Origin: Siphonodentalium dalli
Lineage: Eukaryota > Mollusca > Scaphopoda > Gadilida > Siphonodentaliidae
Direction of reading: 5' to 3'
Length of the DNA: 64,000 bases
Assembly: GCA_032622095.1 (NCBI GenBank)
Contig: CP136065.1
Location: 116,601,195-116,665,194 of the forward strand
Position 1 is the stretch's first letter. The number at the start of each line of letters is the position of its first letter. Shown here one piece after another: positions 1 to 13,254 of the stretch. The position numbers and the translations under genes are program-made. The notes under the pieces are model-generated. The model had not been told where the DNA came from and made no database searches. It was given only the letters and a program-made list of their open reading frames with translations.

Positions 1-600
1 AACCCAGCGAATGTTGTTAACTTTTGAATGTTAACTTTTGTAGTATATAAATCCAAAGGTAGTTGGATGAACTGGCAAACCCAGCGAATGTCAACTTTTG
101 AACGTCATATTAGCAGAGCATAAATCAAATAGTGGTTGGATAAACTGGAACTTCCAGCAAATATTCATTTGTAGAGTAAATCCTTTTTGAACGTTATGTT
201 AGCAGAGCATAAATCCAATAGTGGTTGGATAAACTGGCACTTCCAGTAAACATTCATTTGTAGAGTAAATCCAATGGTATCTTTTCAAACCAACAAATGT
301 CTATATTCCACAGCATTCATGGTGGAAATAATGTCCAATCCCGGGCGTGAGCCCCCAATTGTTACACCATGGGTGGGTATCACAAGTTACAAATCCAAAC
401 ACATGATTCTTTGGTGATTCTCTATATTATTCAATGATAATCAGTCCCATGCATGTAACAAAATCTCTGCATTTCCCCCAAGTCATTCCTGACCACACAC
501 AATAAAATCTAACTGCTAACTCCTCTCTCATTCAAACTCTCTGCACAATATATCTCTGACCGATTTACACCATACAACAATGGGATTGTCAATTAACCCC
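1..600. repeat. Degenerate ~88-bp tandem repeat, then unassigned sequence
   Basis: Positions 1-290 hold about three diverged copies of a unit with GTTGGATAAACTGG and TTAGCAGAGCATAAATC; two copies start at 101 and 189. Nothing is recognised from 300 to 600. Confidence 0.6.
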
Positions 601-1200
601 CTTATACCATAACACTAGGACCAGCTACAAACCTATCACGATTAAAGACCAAATCATTGAACCGGTTTATCATTTTAAATACATCGGAACGACATTCCAC
701 AAACGAGGATCTTTCGCAATGGAAATGAATCTAAGATCCCAATCCGCGAAAACGGCGATGTACGCATTACTCAATAAAGCCCGTTATAATAAGCTCACTA
801 TAAAAAGTATCCTGGAGATCTACGAAAAATCGATTGTACCAGATCATGACTTATGGAGCGGAGGTGTGGGGCTATGAAAACCTAACATGCTTTGAAAAAC
901 TGGAATTATGGTTCTTGAAATTCGCACTTAAACTGAAAAAGTCCACACCGAATGCTTTCATTTTTGGGGAACTAGGAATGTGCCCCATAACAGTGAAAAT
1001 CAAAACCCCGTTTCCTCTCGTACTGGGCTAAGATTATTTCTATGCCGACTAATAGATTACCTCTTATGTTGTATTATGTTATGTATTCAGTTGTTTATAT
1101 TGTGATAATGTTTTTAATAACTCATTGATTATTGGTATTCGTTATACCCTTAATTGCTTTGGCATGAGTATTGTTTGGACCAACCAACCAACCAACCAGT
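601..1200 (+). mobile_element. LINE remnant: C-terminal part of reverse transcriptase ORF
   Basis: The frame at about 611-838 reads HFKYIGTTFHKRGSFAMEMN and onward. It then shifts frame near 838 to YGAEVWGYENLTCFEKLEL and STPNAFIFGELGMCP (to about 1030). The block aligns by eye with the same region of the LINEs at 27 kb and 38 kb. The fragment is 5'-truncated and frameshifted. A (ACCA) simple tail ends near 1200, typical of a non-LTR element 3' end. Confidence 0.75.
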
Positions 1201-1588
1201 TCTAAGCATGAAATGCTTTAGCCGCACAATTCCTGGTAAACTACGCGACATATACATGCAAGAAAACTATAATCAGAAATGGTAACGCCCTCAAGATTAT
1301 ATTATTACGCATAAATATAAATTATTAAAAAAAATGTAAAATATATTGGTTACATGAATTCCGTTAAAACAACTAATACTTCAAATTATTTAAAAAAACT
1401 ACGGCTTATTACTGCAGGTTTATAATTCACCACACCAGAAGTCTCTAAATGCGGATCAAAAATCGGAATCATTGTGTTCCCGCCATAAAATCTTCAACAG
1501 TGGTCCAGCTATTGTTGATATCTAAACATTGAAAGCAATTAATGCGGTCATAATAGTTACATACTGCAACTATCAATCCAGCGAATTT

Positions 1589-1783
1589 GATATGATTGAT
1601 AGAACAAACCACTATTATCACGATCGTGTCGTTATTTGTTTAAAATACGTATCAATTGACATATACGCACCCATTCCCTCATTAAAATCAACATATTTCG
1701 TCCATTTTAGGGGATCTCCGCGAATTCGGGGATCTCCGCAAATAGACCTCCGCAAATAGGGACCTACTGCGAATTGTCACAAC
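1589..1783 (+). repeat. 195-bp direct repeat, copy 1
   Basis: This copy is nearly identical to 1928-2122 with an offset of 339 bp. Both contain TGATTGATAGAACAAACC and end GCGAATTGTCACAAC. Confidence 0.85.
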
Positions 1784-1927
1784 AGGCTATCAGTTGGTTG
1801 AATACTATTTCCCTTTTTACTAAAGTAAATTAACAAGTAAATATCGAATGACGATACATATATTTGTAAACAACCATTGCGAAGAAATGTCGCAAGACTT
1901 GTTCCGTATTATGATGATAATGATCAT

Positions 1928-2122
1928 GATATGATTGATAGAACAAACCACTATTATGATGATCGTGTCGTTATTTGTTTAAAATACGTATCAATTGACA
2001 TATACGCACCCGTTCCCTCATTAAAATCAACATATTTCGACCATTTTAGGCAATCTCCGCGAATTCGGGGACTTCCGCAAATAGACCTCCGCAAACAGGG
2101 ACCTACTGCGAATTGTCACAAC
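1928..2122 (+). repeat. 195-bp direct repeat, copy 2
   Basis: This is the second copy of the unit at 1589-1783, with only a handful of substitutions. Open frames crossing both copies are repeat artefacts. Confidence 0.85.
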
Positions 2123-2220
2123 CGTAAAAAGGAAAAAACCAATTATCTATTTATAAAAGCTCCACAGACACACGGCGATCTAAAATTTGCCCACCAGATT
2201 ACACCCGATGGGCGTTAACA

Positions 2221-2880
2221 AGAATGGTGGACCACAATATCGAAATCAACCAAGTACGCATTTTACCGGATTATAAAGCCAAACTTTGAATCAGAGAATT
2301 ATCTAACCCTATATGATAACAGAGCAGTTAACTATAGTATGGCCTTCCGGACAAGAAACAACAAACTCCATATAGAACATGGTACTTTGACAAATACGGA
2401 TTACTCAGACCGAATTTGACAATGTAATCTTGAAATCGGCGACTAATATCACATGGTACTGAAATGTAGGGAACTCAATGAACTTAGAATAAAATACCTG
2501 AAATCCTACTACTGCCAGAGAACTAACACTTACAAACTAGCCGCTCTTTTCGACTCCCAAAATCAAAAGACAGTTAAAAATCTATCAGTGTTTATTAAGA
2601 AGTTCCTATAAATATTCAGGTCCGCCTGAGGCTTATTACCACCCCGCCTGGCATACTGAAACAACCGAATACCGACCAACCTTTCTATCTTCTATTTATT
2701 ATGCCATATATAATATGTACATTTATACCTGTACTGAAATATATTGTATATTATATCCATACATCTCTGTAATGTCTAAACTTGACGATCAGGTTGATTT
2801 ATATACTCGCTGTTCTTATATGTAATGTTACAGACACTCAAATGTTTGTATGGATATAATTATGGGACCGGTTTTGTGAT
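2221..2880 (+). mobile_element. LINE remnant: C-terminal zinc-knuckle end and 3' UTR
   Basis: The frame reads STKYAFYRIIKPNFESENYL and later YHMVLKCRELNELRIKYL, ending VFIKKFL and stop at 2611. It matches the C-terminal Cys/His region of the LINEs at 26.6 kb and 38.9 kb (GDEYHHLMEC, GDEYHFILVC). At least two in-frame stops make it inactive. It may belong to the same insertion as 601-1030, split by later DNA. The 3' UTR limit is a guess. Confidence 0.7.
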
Positions 2881-5526
2881 CTCAGGCATTTAACACGACA
2901 TGCTTACATAAATTAGGGAGTAATACTTGGTGAAGATAGCAGGTGTTATAACTGCATTTTGTGTACACGGTATCAGCTTGCCATAGTATACTAGGCAATA
3001 TTTAATATCTAAATTAACAACCATCGATGCAGAAATGGATATAATGACACTTAAAGATATGGACACGCGTGGGGGGGGGGGGGGGGGGGGGGGGTGGGGT
3101 AATGTTAGGTCAAAATAACGCATGATGATGATGAGGACAAATTGAAGGTGGCGATGACTATATGTTGTAAATAGTGTATATATATATATATGTTTCCTAT
3201 TCATCTCTAATTGCATGTTAATTCATGATTAAGTTATTAAAGCATTCATTCAATACTAGCTGAAACACTGAGGCCCCATTTGTGAGCCTTTATTCAACGT
3301 CGGAGCGGCCTGACAGACATATCCTTATATGTATCTTATATATATATAGATAATATTTATTATGCTACTTCAATATATCCTCGTACAATGGGTTCATATT
3401 GGACATAATCATTGACATTGGTTCATATTGGACTTATTTGATTATGCAATAAGCCCATAGTGGACTCATACTCGTTATTCTGTTTGATGGCGCGGGCCGC
3501 AGTGAAAACACATATACAAAGAGCGTACATCTGGTCTGCAAATAGGTTAACATTGAACCTAAATATTCAATGTTATTTGATTATGAAATAGGCCCACAGT
3601 GAGCTTATTTAAATTTGTGTTTTTTTTATTTATTTAATTAAATTTATTTACAACAAAATAAACAAAACTAACGCCGTTTTAACCTCCGCCAGGAGGATAG
3701 ATAGATATATATATAGATATAGTACATACACAATTGTTCCAGAAATTAGCAACATGCAGTATAATCTATAAATCCAAAACAATTAGATCGCCATGTGGCT
3801 TGTCCAGTATCAGCCACAATGTAACTTAATATAACTATGTTAGCCGGATGTCATGTATAGTTGTAAAATTCAGTGAAGCCAAGTGAAATTTACACGACAC
3901 CGAAACAACGACTCCATTTATCTCTGCAATTCATTGCAATTCTTCGTGATCAGTACGTAGTAAAGGATGTTTATTGACGACTGCAGTAACATATTGACAC
4001 ATGGCGGGACTGCGTATTACACGCACAGAAGTGGAAAATGGGTCAATAGATCCCGAAGCAACAAACAAGGAAACACCGAGAGATATCCGATTGTCCCGGT
4101 GCTTGTTCTGTTTTAACATACAAAACGACCGACTCAATATTACATCGCACAGTACTCGTGTAGCAACCGCAGAAAATCGAAGACGCATACAGAATGGAAG
4201 TCGAAGTATTGATGTGTTAGCGTAAATGACGATCGCACAAGTCAAGCCCCTGGATAAAACGATAATGGGTGATATCGTTGGACTAAAAGGATCGAATACA
4301 GCAATATATCACCAATATGTACCTTTTGTGAGATATAGGGCTATAATACCATCAAGAAGCGGAAGCAGGCTTATGGCATTATTACAGGGCTACACTTAGT
4401 GTTCATGTCGCCAATGGCGTCCCAACAATACACCCAGGTATAATCTATAATATTTGAATGACAAAATATCACGCAAAAGTAATTGGGCGTTATCTTGTCG
4501 CTTCATATTGCAAGAAATCATTAACTTGAAAATGTTGTATTTTGCATGACAATACCAGATCAAGGGTAATTTATATGCAAATATCGTCCCATACTAGACT
4601 CGCGTTCAACATATTTCGAAGCCGCAAGGATCTGGATGAAAATTTATGATTTTGAGGCAAATGCCCACTATTTCGACTGTTGTTAAAGGAAAATACTATC
4701 ATGGTGGAGGCTGCAGTCCACATCGTCAACACGAAAAGAAAAACAAAACGTGTGTGAAATGTACTCTTAAAGAATTAAGTCTGGTTCAATAAAAACTGAA
4801 CCCCTGTTCTTCATATACTATATATAGCAAATATATGCATATACATACAGAGAGCAACAACAAGCATTTATTTTGCGTCGGCCGCATAAAAAACTCTAAT
4901 TTGATCATTTTGAGTCAAACAACACGAAATTGAGTTGGGTGGGGAAAATGTCCCAAAATATAAATCATTTAACGGAATATGAGCACTCATCTATGAGTAC
5001 TATCGCACATTAAACAACATATGTAACACCATTAACAACATTATCAATATCTACATGTTCTAAGCATTGGCTGAGACGAATATTGCAAACTCTATCTACG
5101 TAAACGACTGATACTCATCCACATTTGATATCCTCTGGTGGTTCTTAATTGGTGCTGTTTCGTCTCTATAAGAATATCATTCCTATGTATACCATAATAT
5201 ATTGCTGCATGCCATTGTATACGATTAACGTTTCTGAGAATATTGATAAATTAGTTGATTAAGTTAATAAGAAAGCTAAGTTGATGAATCAATGTGGTAA
5301 TTTGACTAATCAAGACTATAATGTTGATTGTTCACGATAACATATTTGATTAGCCAAGTTGGCTAAGTTGACTACTTAATGGTAGATATATGGTAACTAA
5401 CGTGTTCGCGGAACTTCTGTGCCCTTGCACTGCATGGTCATTACACCACTGGCAAATACAACAAGAAAACTAAGATGCATGCATCAGGTCGGCCGTGAAC
5501 TATCTACCATAGAATTGTTGTAGCTA
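2881..5526. other. Non-coding stretch with simple repeats
   Basis: The stretch holds a 24-G run at 3071-3094, short direct repeats of GGTTCATATTGGAC near 3390-3430, and a motif resembling a LINE 3' end on the minus strand near 3600-3700. The rest is AT-rich with no supported coding frame. Confidence 0.5.
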
Positions 5527-5908
5527 TCGATTATAAATTTTGAAACACCTGTCTGTAGGTATGTATGTATGTGTGTATGCGTGAATGCATGTGTGTATGT
5601 GTTATAGACTCTAACACTGCTCGAATTTGGTATTTAACGTGTCAACTTGACCTCGCTCATAGGCATGTTTCTGGACCTTGACCGATCCGACTAAAAATTT
5701 GTGTGTAGGACTACTTCGATCCCGGGAGCAATATGGACGGGTCCAATTTCACGTGGGACCATGTTCTCGAACGTGCTGATATAGGCATGTTTCTGGACCA
5801 ATTGAACAATAGTTTGGCCAGACGCTGTATATACTGGGTACTGTCCAGATGGAGGCGATCACAAAAAAATCCCTAACTAGCCCGAACGAAGTCGAGTACA
5901 TCAGCTAG
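5527..5908 (+). mobile_element. Non-autonomous Helitron-like unit, first of a tandem array
   Basis: The unit starts A|TC and ends CTAG|T. Just before the end is an imperfect hairpin (CCCGAACGAAGTCGAG) about 10 nt from CTAG, as in Helitron 3' termini. Its 5' part (TATAAATTTTG, CTGTCTG) resembles the start of the next unit. No Rep/helicase frame is present, so it would need a helper. Confidence 0.6.
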
Positions 5909-6409
5909 TTTAATATATATTTTGGACATTTGTCTGTCTGTTTGTCTGTTAGCTATGGCCGGGAAAACTGCCGGACAGATTTGACGAAATTTGATACCTA
6001 GGGGAAATTATTTCCAGGGAGTATTTTGGACGTGTCAAATCTTGATCCCGACCTGACTTTGACATTCAAAAAGATCAATTCAAGGTCAAATCTGGTAAAA
6101 CGGAAGTATTTCAACGAAATTTGATACCTACTGTTACTTTTGTCCCAGGAGTGTTTCGGGTGGGTCAAATCATGACCCTGACCTGATCTTGACATTCAAA
6201 ATTGTCAATTCAAGGTCAAATCGGGTATAAAGCCGGGCGGATATCGACGGGTACTTTTGTCGTGACTTTTGTCCGGGGAGTGTTTTGGACGGGTCAAATC
6301 GTGACCCCGACATGACCTTCACCTTTAAAATAGTCAATTCAAGGTTAAATCGCGCATTTCTCCGAAAATCAGAGGGGAACATCCCGGACGAAGTGGGGTC
6401 CACGAGCTA
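5909..6409 (+). mobile_element. Non-autonomous Helitron-like unit, second of the array, with core repeats
   Basis: It begins directly at the CTAG of the previous unit (TTTAATATATATTTTGG, then TGTCTGTCTG). It carries about three ~125-bp core repeats, each with TTCAAGGTCAAATC or a variant, and ends with the hairpin CCCGGACGAAGTGGGG about 10 nt before CTAC. A third 5' end (TATTATATATTT) follows at once, truncated near 6420. Orientation is opposite to the 44-kb copies. Confidence 0.65.
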
Positions 6410-6420
6410 CTATTATATAT

Positions 6421-7850
6421 TTCTAGATTTAGTTACAAACTAAATACCTGTATATTGTACAAAGAAATGTTTGACAAATATATCTGTATCAATATTACCA
6501 TACGGGTCATTAAAATAGATACGACGAAACAAATTTTGAAGGGTGCATGTATCAGGTAAATTTTTATATTTCAAATGATGACAGGAATGCAGAAAGTTGA
6601 AGTACCTACGTAATACTGGCTATCCGCATGAAGAGATATACATGTATATAAAAACCAGATGAGGGATATGTCTGTACAGTTGCTAAACAATTCAGTCATG
6701 CAAAAGAGGATCAAAGAGTAAGATACCAAATTGCTGCCTGTGGTAATGTTTTTTAACGAAATTCGGGAAAATTAGATTACTCTCACCCTGGTTATCCAGA
6801 AGATAATTGTGGAATCTGATGACGATCGGACAAGGGTGTCGTCTGTAGGATCAACCAAATTATTTAGCCATAAAAATAGTAAAATTGAAGATCACCGCTG
6901 GCAGTGATGTCTTCACAAGGACAGTTTGAGAACAAAATATGGCTCACATCTAGCGGTGACCCAAAATATCCACATAAGAAAAAGTTCTCCAATAAAAGCT
7001 GGCTGCAGGGTGCGCCAATTGATTCAAATTCGAAATTTAGCAGGGTGTACTGCTTGTGGCCATGTTTTCCCCGCAAATTTGATAGACTGATGGACAAAAC
7101 CACTGAATCCGTTGAATCAATATACATGTATACATGGATTAATTTATATGCATTGTTATACACAGTACTGGTATATAAAGGTACTGAAAATAACTATATT
7201 ACTAGTATACACAAAATAAACCATATATCATGGCTATGGGTTCTAATATCCGAACATGACAGCTGAGAACTTGGTGTGAATTAAAGAGTGGTGGTTTCTC
7301 AAGCATATCTAACCCTCCACGTTAGAAACATGCCATTAAATGTCATAAGTATAATCTAGCTTGAGGACAGAAGTGATCCATAAAACCCCCCTTAATTCAA
7401 CCAGGTCCTCGCGCGATGTATCATCGATCACATGATGATCTAGGGGGATTAGAATTGATGTATAAAAACAGCACTGCATGTAAATATAAAATAAAATAGT
7501 GCTACATCTTATTACAGATTATTGCCATATATAATCAGTGATTATACAGACAGTCTGACAAAATAAAGTTTCCGTGACACTCTATCCGAAGAGGGGAATA
7601 ATTTCATCTGTTACAGTCAATGGAGCAATTATGAATCTGGAAAGGTGAAATTTATAAGTAATACTAGATATCGACATGACGCGATAAAATATAACGTAAA
7701 TGCAATATGGCCGCTGGCGACCATTTTTTCCTATGAAATTAAAAAAATATTTGATAGCTCTCATCTGATAGATCAATATCAAGATAAATATGAAGTTTGG
7801 TGATGATCGGATGAGTGAAGTGGACTGTGGTCTGTGCTAAACGGTTTAGT
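6421..7850. repeat. Diverged ~165-bp-type repeat units, minus orientation
   Basis: Segments around 6780-7080 and 7580-7850 resemble, in reverse orientation, the core repeats at 15480-15960 (CACCAAACTTCATAT, CCAGCGGCCATATTG). No conserved protein is seen in the open frames here. Confidence 0.45.
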
Positions 7851-7854
7851 AATG

Positions 7855-8160
7855 CGTAAAAAGATTCTTACCTTAATATTTTTATGTTGACTTTATAAAC
7901 TTCACTGAGTCATCTTTGTCATGTATTGAGTTTGATATCTTTTGTTAACAGTTTATAAATCATGTATGTCTCATGTTTGTTATTTTAATTTATGTGTTTA
8001 TTATCATTAAATAAAGTTGCATTCCTTAAAAAGATTCTTACCTCAATGTTTTTATGTTCACTTTATAAACTCCACTGAGTCATCTTTGTCATGTATTGAA
8101 TTTGATATCTTTTGTTAACAGTTTATAAATTATGTATGTCTCGTGTTCGTTATTATATTA
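7855..8160 (+). repeat. Tandem duplication, ~170-bp period
   Basis: AAAAAGATTCTTACCT and the ~130 bp that follow occur at 7858 and again at 8028 with few changes. From 8160 to 8925 nothing is recognised. Confidence 0.75.
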
Positions 8161-8929
8161 TATACACTTTATAGTGTGTTTTCAGAAGGAAAAAAAATTG
8201 AATAAAATCAACAAATTTGTAAATTTAAAAACAATTCAAACGTTGTTGTATTCCATGTCCCAGCCCGGACATATACACCAAATTTCAATAATATTCATTG
8301 AGAAACAACGGACCAAACGCTATATAACACCCGTATACATCTTTTATTCCGAATCGGACTCGGGTACATGTTATAGTAGGTACCGAATTGACACACGTCG
8401 ACTGGGCGAGTTGGCCATGGGGCGATTAGGCCGATTCCGGCACATTCTATAATTTACCGTATGTATCCGTTTACGCGTAGTTTACTTTAGAAAGTTCCGC
8501 AATTAATACCGTAAATAGAGCGACCTTATTTGACAGAGAATGCCTCTGTTATTGATTATCAAGTTGCTGTACATTAAAAACGACAAATTCACATGCTCGT
8601 TCAAGCGCAGTAGTCTATTTTCCCCATGTTAAAGGACATCCACAAATACTAAATAACGCTAACCTACTGCCGAATGTTTGACACGACAACTGTTAACATA
8701 TTTGGGCTGAATTCATCTGACGCGGTATTATTCCTCAAAATAAACAACAAAACCATCGTTACTTGGAAATGTAGTTTGGGCTAACATTTACATAAATCCT
8801 CCAGATCAATTATCCGACACACACGTCAGATGAAAAAGTCACATGAAGTAACCGGCCAAATTGGCCGAAATGAATATATTTAATCAATTCAATGTTATAT
8901 GTTGATGGATGGTAATCAACTATGTTTAA

Positions 8930-9408
8930 AGGTACTCAATCCGAACAGAGGGTCCCCATCTCAACAGATTCCAACAACAACAATCCGATCAGAGGGTCCT
9001 ATATTACTATTTCTTTGGCTTTGGGGGTAAAAAATATTTGATTCGAGCCGAGGAACCCATCAAACAAAGCTCAGAGTTATTAGATATTGATTTTTGAATT
9101 TGTTATTTACTCGAGATGAGTACTCATAATTGCCTTCAACTGCCGTAATCTGCTCGGGATGTGTACACCAAAATCTATTCAAACAGACAAGGATGGATAA
9201 CTCTAAAATCAAGTGGTAATAATAACGCAATTTTGACTGAGTTCTGGGCCAGAAAGTATTCCCGATAATGAAAAATAATAGATTTCTAAAATCGATATCT
9301 AACAAATCTGAGCTTTGATGGGTGACTTCCTCGACTCGAATCAAATATTTTTGACCCCCGAAGCCATTGAAATAGTAATTGAGAGGAGTTTTATCGGATT
9401 GAGTACCT
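8930..9408. mobile_element. TTAA-flanked MITE (piggyBac-type target), copy 1
   Basis: The termini AGGTACTCAATCCGA and TCGGATTGAGTACCT are inverted and flanked by TTAA on both sides (8926-8929, 9409-9412). The 479-bp interior folds back on itself (GATTCGAG...CTCGAATC) and encodes nothing. Copy 2 at 20400-20879 is nearly identical. Confidence 0.9.
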
Positions 9409-9412
9409 TTAA

Positions 9413-10030
9413 ACTAACCGGAAGGTCTCCAACAAATGATTCGGCGTCCGCTCTGTGTCGATACTCTCCATGCATCATAATATGGAACGCCACATCTGCG
9501 TTAAATATATTATGCGTGGCTCTGTTGCAAATATATACAAGAACACCATAGTGAGAAATGGTAACGCCCTCAATGTAAACATATTGCTTTTCTATAGCTG
9601 TTCCATAGACTTGATTTCGACACAGAGCGAGATTTAAAAAACATATTATGGATTTGTTCGGGTGAGCGAAATTGACAAATTAGTGCCCAGGCGCTATGCC
9701 AACCTGGGGAATATAGAAATCTACTAACATCGCCAAAGAAAATTTCAAAGACATCGACCATACCACCCCTAGAAAACATCGTCTGAACTATGCTCAATTA
9801 TAAATTGTTTTTAATATCGATTCGGGACCCAACTATCGGCGATAAACTAACACAAATGAGTTCGCTATCGAAAGTCATTGCATTAGTTAATATATAAGAA
9901 TGACGATGTGTATTGTCAATTTGGATTAATACTCGGAAAAAAATAACTACATTGATAAAGATTATTCTCAATTTTTATTTAATTACGAGTGTTCCACATA
10001 ACTTTAGGTTGTTTATGTGTTAGGCTATGA
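9413..10030. other. Unassigned stretch with a short dispersed repeat
   Basis: GAAATGGTAACGCCCTCAA near 9557 is shared with 1277 and, with one change, 54257. Nothing else is recognised. Confidence 0.4.
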
Positions 10031-10930
10031 GTGTGTTCTAAAAATGAAAAAAATCCTCTGTATCGGGTAGATGAACTCTTGTCAGATGCCTATATTGGAG
10101 GATCCTGAAAAGTAGTGTTCACCAACAGCGTCATTTAGCAAAAATTCAACCTGCACCATTATCTTCCTCATAAAAAGTTACATCTGGTGCCATCTAGGTC
10201 GTCCCCCGCGAAGTTACATAAAACACAGACAAATATACGCAAATATATACACCAAATGTGGCGTCGTTAAGACACACGATTTGATTCATTCCTCGTATCA
10301 TTGGGGAAAAAGTGTATGAATTTGGTGAAAATTTGGCGCTAAACATATTTATTATCAACTGTGGTGTTCTTCCCCCTTCATGCAACCCTGACCCAAACGG
10401 CCCCACTTTTGACATTTTTAAACTACACAATTAGACTGCTGATATCATGGAGATGATTATGTATATGTTTGGTGGTAATCGGCGACTAAACAAATTATTA
10501 TCAAATTTACGGCTCCCCATCTCTCACCCAAACAACACCAATTTGACGTCTAAAAATCACACAATTATATTCCTCATATCAAGGAGAAGAATCAATTTGG
10601 TGGAAATCGGGGCTAAGAATATATGTATCAATGTTGGTTCCCCTCTCCCCTTCAGTGAACCCTGACTCGAATGACGCCACGTTTGACATCTTTAATCCAC
10701 AATATTAGACTCCTGATAACATGGAGATGATTATGTATAAATTTGGTGGAAATCGGTGGCAAAAATTGTTGCTGCATCTCCCATATTTTGCCCCTGACAA
10801 CAACAGCGTCACTTTAGAACATTCTAACCCACACCATTATCTTCCTCGTAAAAAGTTACTCGTTATACCCCTTTGGTGTCATCTAGATGGTCCCCGTGAA
10901 TTTCTATAGAACACAGACAAACTAATTTTG
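10030..10930. repeat. Degenerate ~145-bp tandem array, copy A
   Basis: The units share TTTGGTGGAAATCGG, CACCATTATCTTCCTCGTAAA and ATCATGGAGATGATTATGTA. It ends near a TATAGAACACAGACA motif, as does the larger array at 18.5-20.3 kb. The structure resembles the core of pearl/Helitron-like elements of invertebrates, but termini were not found. Confidence 0.6.
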
Positions 10931-11021
10931 ATGACTAAATGGGCTTTTGGTGAAATTCCGTTGTTGTCAGTGTAGCTGGTGGTACGCGGATCATCGAATC
11001 GGATTGTGTAATATATATTAA

Positions 11022-11592
11022 AGGGGTACTGAACGCTAATTTCAATAAATTCCGGGTAATAGCAACTATCTAATATCGATAATATATAGAAACATAAGTA
11101 ATTTGAGTCGAAGATGTATTCTGTAAACGTTCCTGTTAACAGGTTATTTTAAAATCAAAGTTAATAATCTGATATAAATTTAATTGATGGCTCCAGCCAT
11201 AAATTAAATTACGAATGTTCGTGACAAGACGTAATCAAATTAATTGACGGACAGTGGATTGGACAAAGCGTGGCACACATGGTCGTGTTAAAAAATATGT
11301 TGACACGGCGCGTAAACTGAAGCCACTCACTGACTAGTGACTGTACGGTAACTTAAATGAGTACATGGGACTAGTATGCAAGTAATGTGACATTTATTTG
11401 ATACATTTGCTTAAAAGCTCTACAAAAATTACTCGATGACGATATAGTTCTGTTTTCCCATTCCGGTCAATCTGCCACCCGTAACATTACTTCGTACTCA
11501 TCTGACTTTCAAATAATGGAAATCTGATTACCCTATTCTACGATGCAGGGACTGTAGAATCCAGCAACAACAGATTTTAGTACAGTACCCCT
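11022..11592. mobile_element. TTAA-flanked DNA element of 571 bp
   Basis: AGGGGTACTG at the left and CAGTACCCCT at the right form short inverted termini, each flanked by TTAA (11018-11021 and 11593-11596). The interior is non-coding. The termini resemble but differ from those of the 8.9-kb MITE. Confidence 0.75.
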
Positions 11593-11596
11593 TTAA

Positions 11597-13248
11597 CAAC
11601 ACAAATGTGGACGCGTTGACACCCGACAATTTAAGACGGCGTCCAACATGGTGGTAATTCTTCTTGATATGCAGCAGGTATATTTGATCGCCATTGCACA
11701 ATACGCATATAATTTACGTCTGTGGGATTTTTCGGCGCTATTCGATATATTTACCATCTTTACAGGTCAGTCCAAAATTAAAACCAACATGTCGAGAAAT
11801 AATCACCACAATCCAAGATGGCAGCTATAATGGTGACGGGAAATTATAAAATCACGAGATTGCATTATTGTTAGAATAGTGTGGGAGTCATTATTTAATT
11901 GTTAGTTCCGTCCATGGTTTAACCCTTTCTATACTAAAGAATCCTTGATGAGTATTTAAGTATCCCATAAGAAATGTTCAGATAATGAGTTGACGACCAT
12001 AGTTGAACCATAGTTGAACTTATTATTAATGAGATAACGACCATAGTTGAACTTATTATCTAAACATTTAGATATGACACCTTCTGTGCTTTTGTTGTCG
12101 TCTGCTAATATTAGCTGCATATCCCTGCAAATAAATACTAGACCATTCTGACGTACACTTTTTAACTGACTGGGGGAATCCAGTTAGTACATAACGGGTT
12201 GAATGAGGGTAGTGAGACAATAGTCACCCACATCCAAGATGACGGCCAGTTTGTAGTTCAGAAATTGAATATTTCGTAAGAAAGGGTACTGCGTTAACAA
12301 ATATGTTCACGATTGTCACAATAACAACATATGCATATGGGCATAATTCCTACGTTCAGATATCTCAATTTTCAAACTCAAATTTTCGAATAAGAAATGA
12401 GCAATGGAAGTCATCTTCCTATGTACCAACTAATAGGGGAAGTGTCAATTTTTCTCCACATGAACACCCTTGTCGGTTTTACGTCATCTTACAATCTGGA
12501 TATTTGCCCGCCAAAGCCTACGACCGTTGTCAATAAACTCCGCCATTTTAACCGACATCTCATGTATACCGCGGAGAAAAGAGTCCGCCACAGCCCACAG
12601 CAATTACCATATTTTTTTGTTCGGTTGTGAATTTTAAGTTGCCCAGTTTATGAAACTGGTATAGTTTATTGCATGACATTAATAAACTGGAGAGCAAAAT
12701 ACATAGTTCAAGTGGTTGGAGTGTCAGTATTCTCTACTTCGTAGATAACATGTCTCTTGTTATTGAAATTCACAGTTTCGCTTGCCATTCCATACTCATT
12801 GAAGCAGTATATTTCACAATTCACCCCACCCAGCATTGCTTGCTTCTTTTTTAGTTATCTGAAATATAGGTATGAGTTGCCCCGATATTGTCGAACCGAT
12901 ACGATAAACATATTTTAGATAAATGGGGAATTATCACAACTGATAACAAATGAGATAATTTTTTAATACGTAACATACAACACTGAAATTTGACGATCAA
13001 CAAGTATTAATGTAGTAAATAATGTAGTAAATAAGAGAGTAGGCCCGTATATAGCAGAGGGACATTGTATCTGGGATAGTGAACATGGATGTGTGAGGGA
13101 TACTGTCACTTCCCCATTCTTAGTTTTTTCAATAAACATTTTGTTTTAATGTTATGGGAATGTAACATGCCCTGTTCATGATATAGATACATTCCTTGAT
13201 CTTCACAAACTATGCTATTTCACAAATGGAGCTTAACCTATAATGCCG
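11597..13248. other. Non-coding stretch downstream of the TGFBI-like gene
   Basis: The stretch is AT-rich. A small repeat of ACGACCATAGTTGAAC occurs near 11990-12050. Open frames of 60-77 codons at 12.3-12.9 kb show no recognisable domain. Confidence 0.4.
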
Positions 13249-13254
13249 TTTATT
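13249..13254 (-). promoter_or_regulatory. Candidate polyadenylation signal of the TGFBI-like gene
   Basis: AATAAA on the minus strand about 300 nt after the stop codon. It is the first clear canonical hexamer I noticed downstream of the last exon, but in AT-rich DNA it may be chance. Confidence 0.35.
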
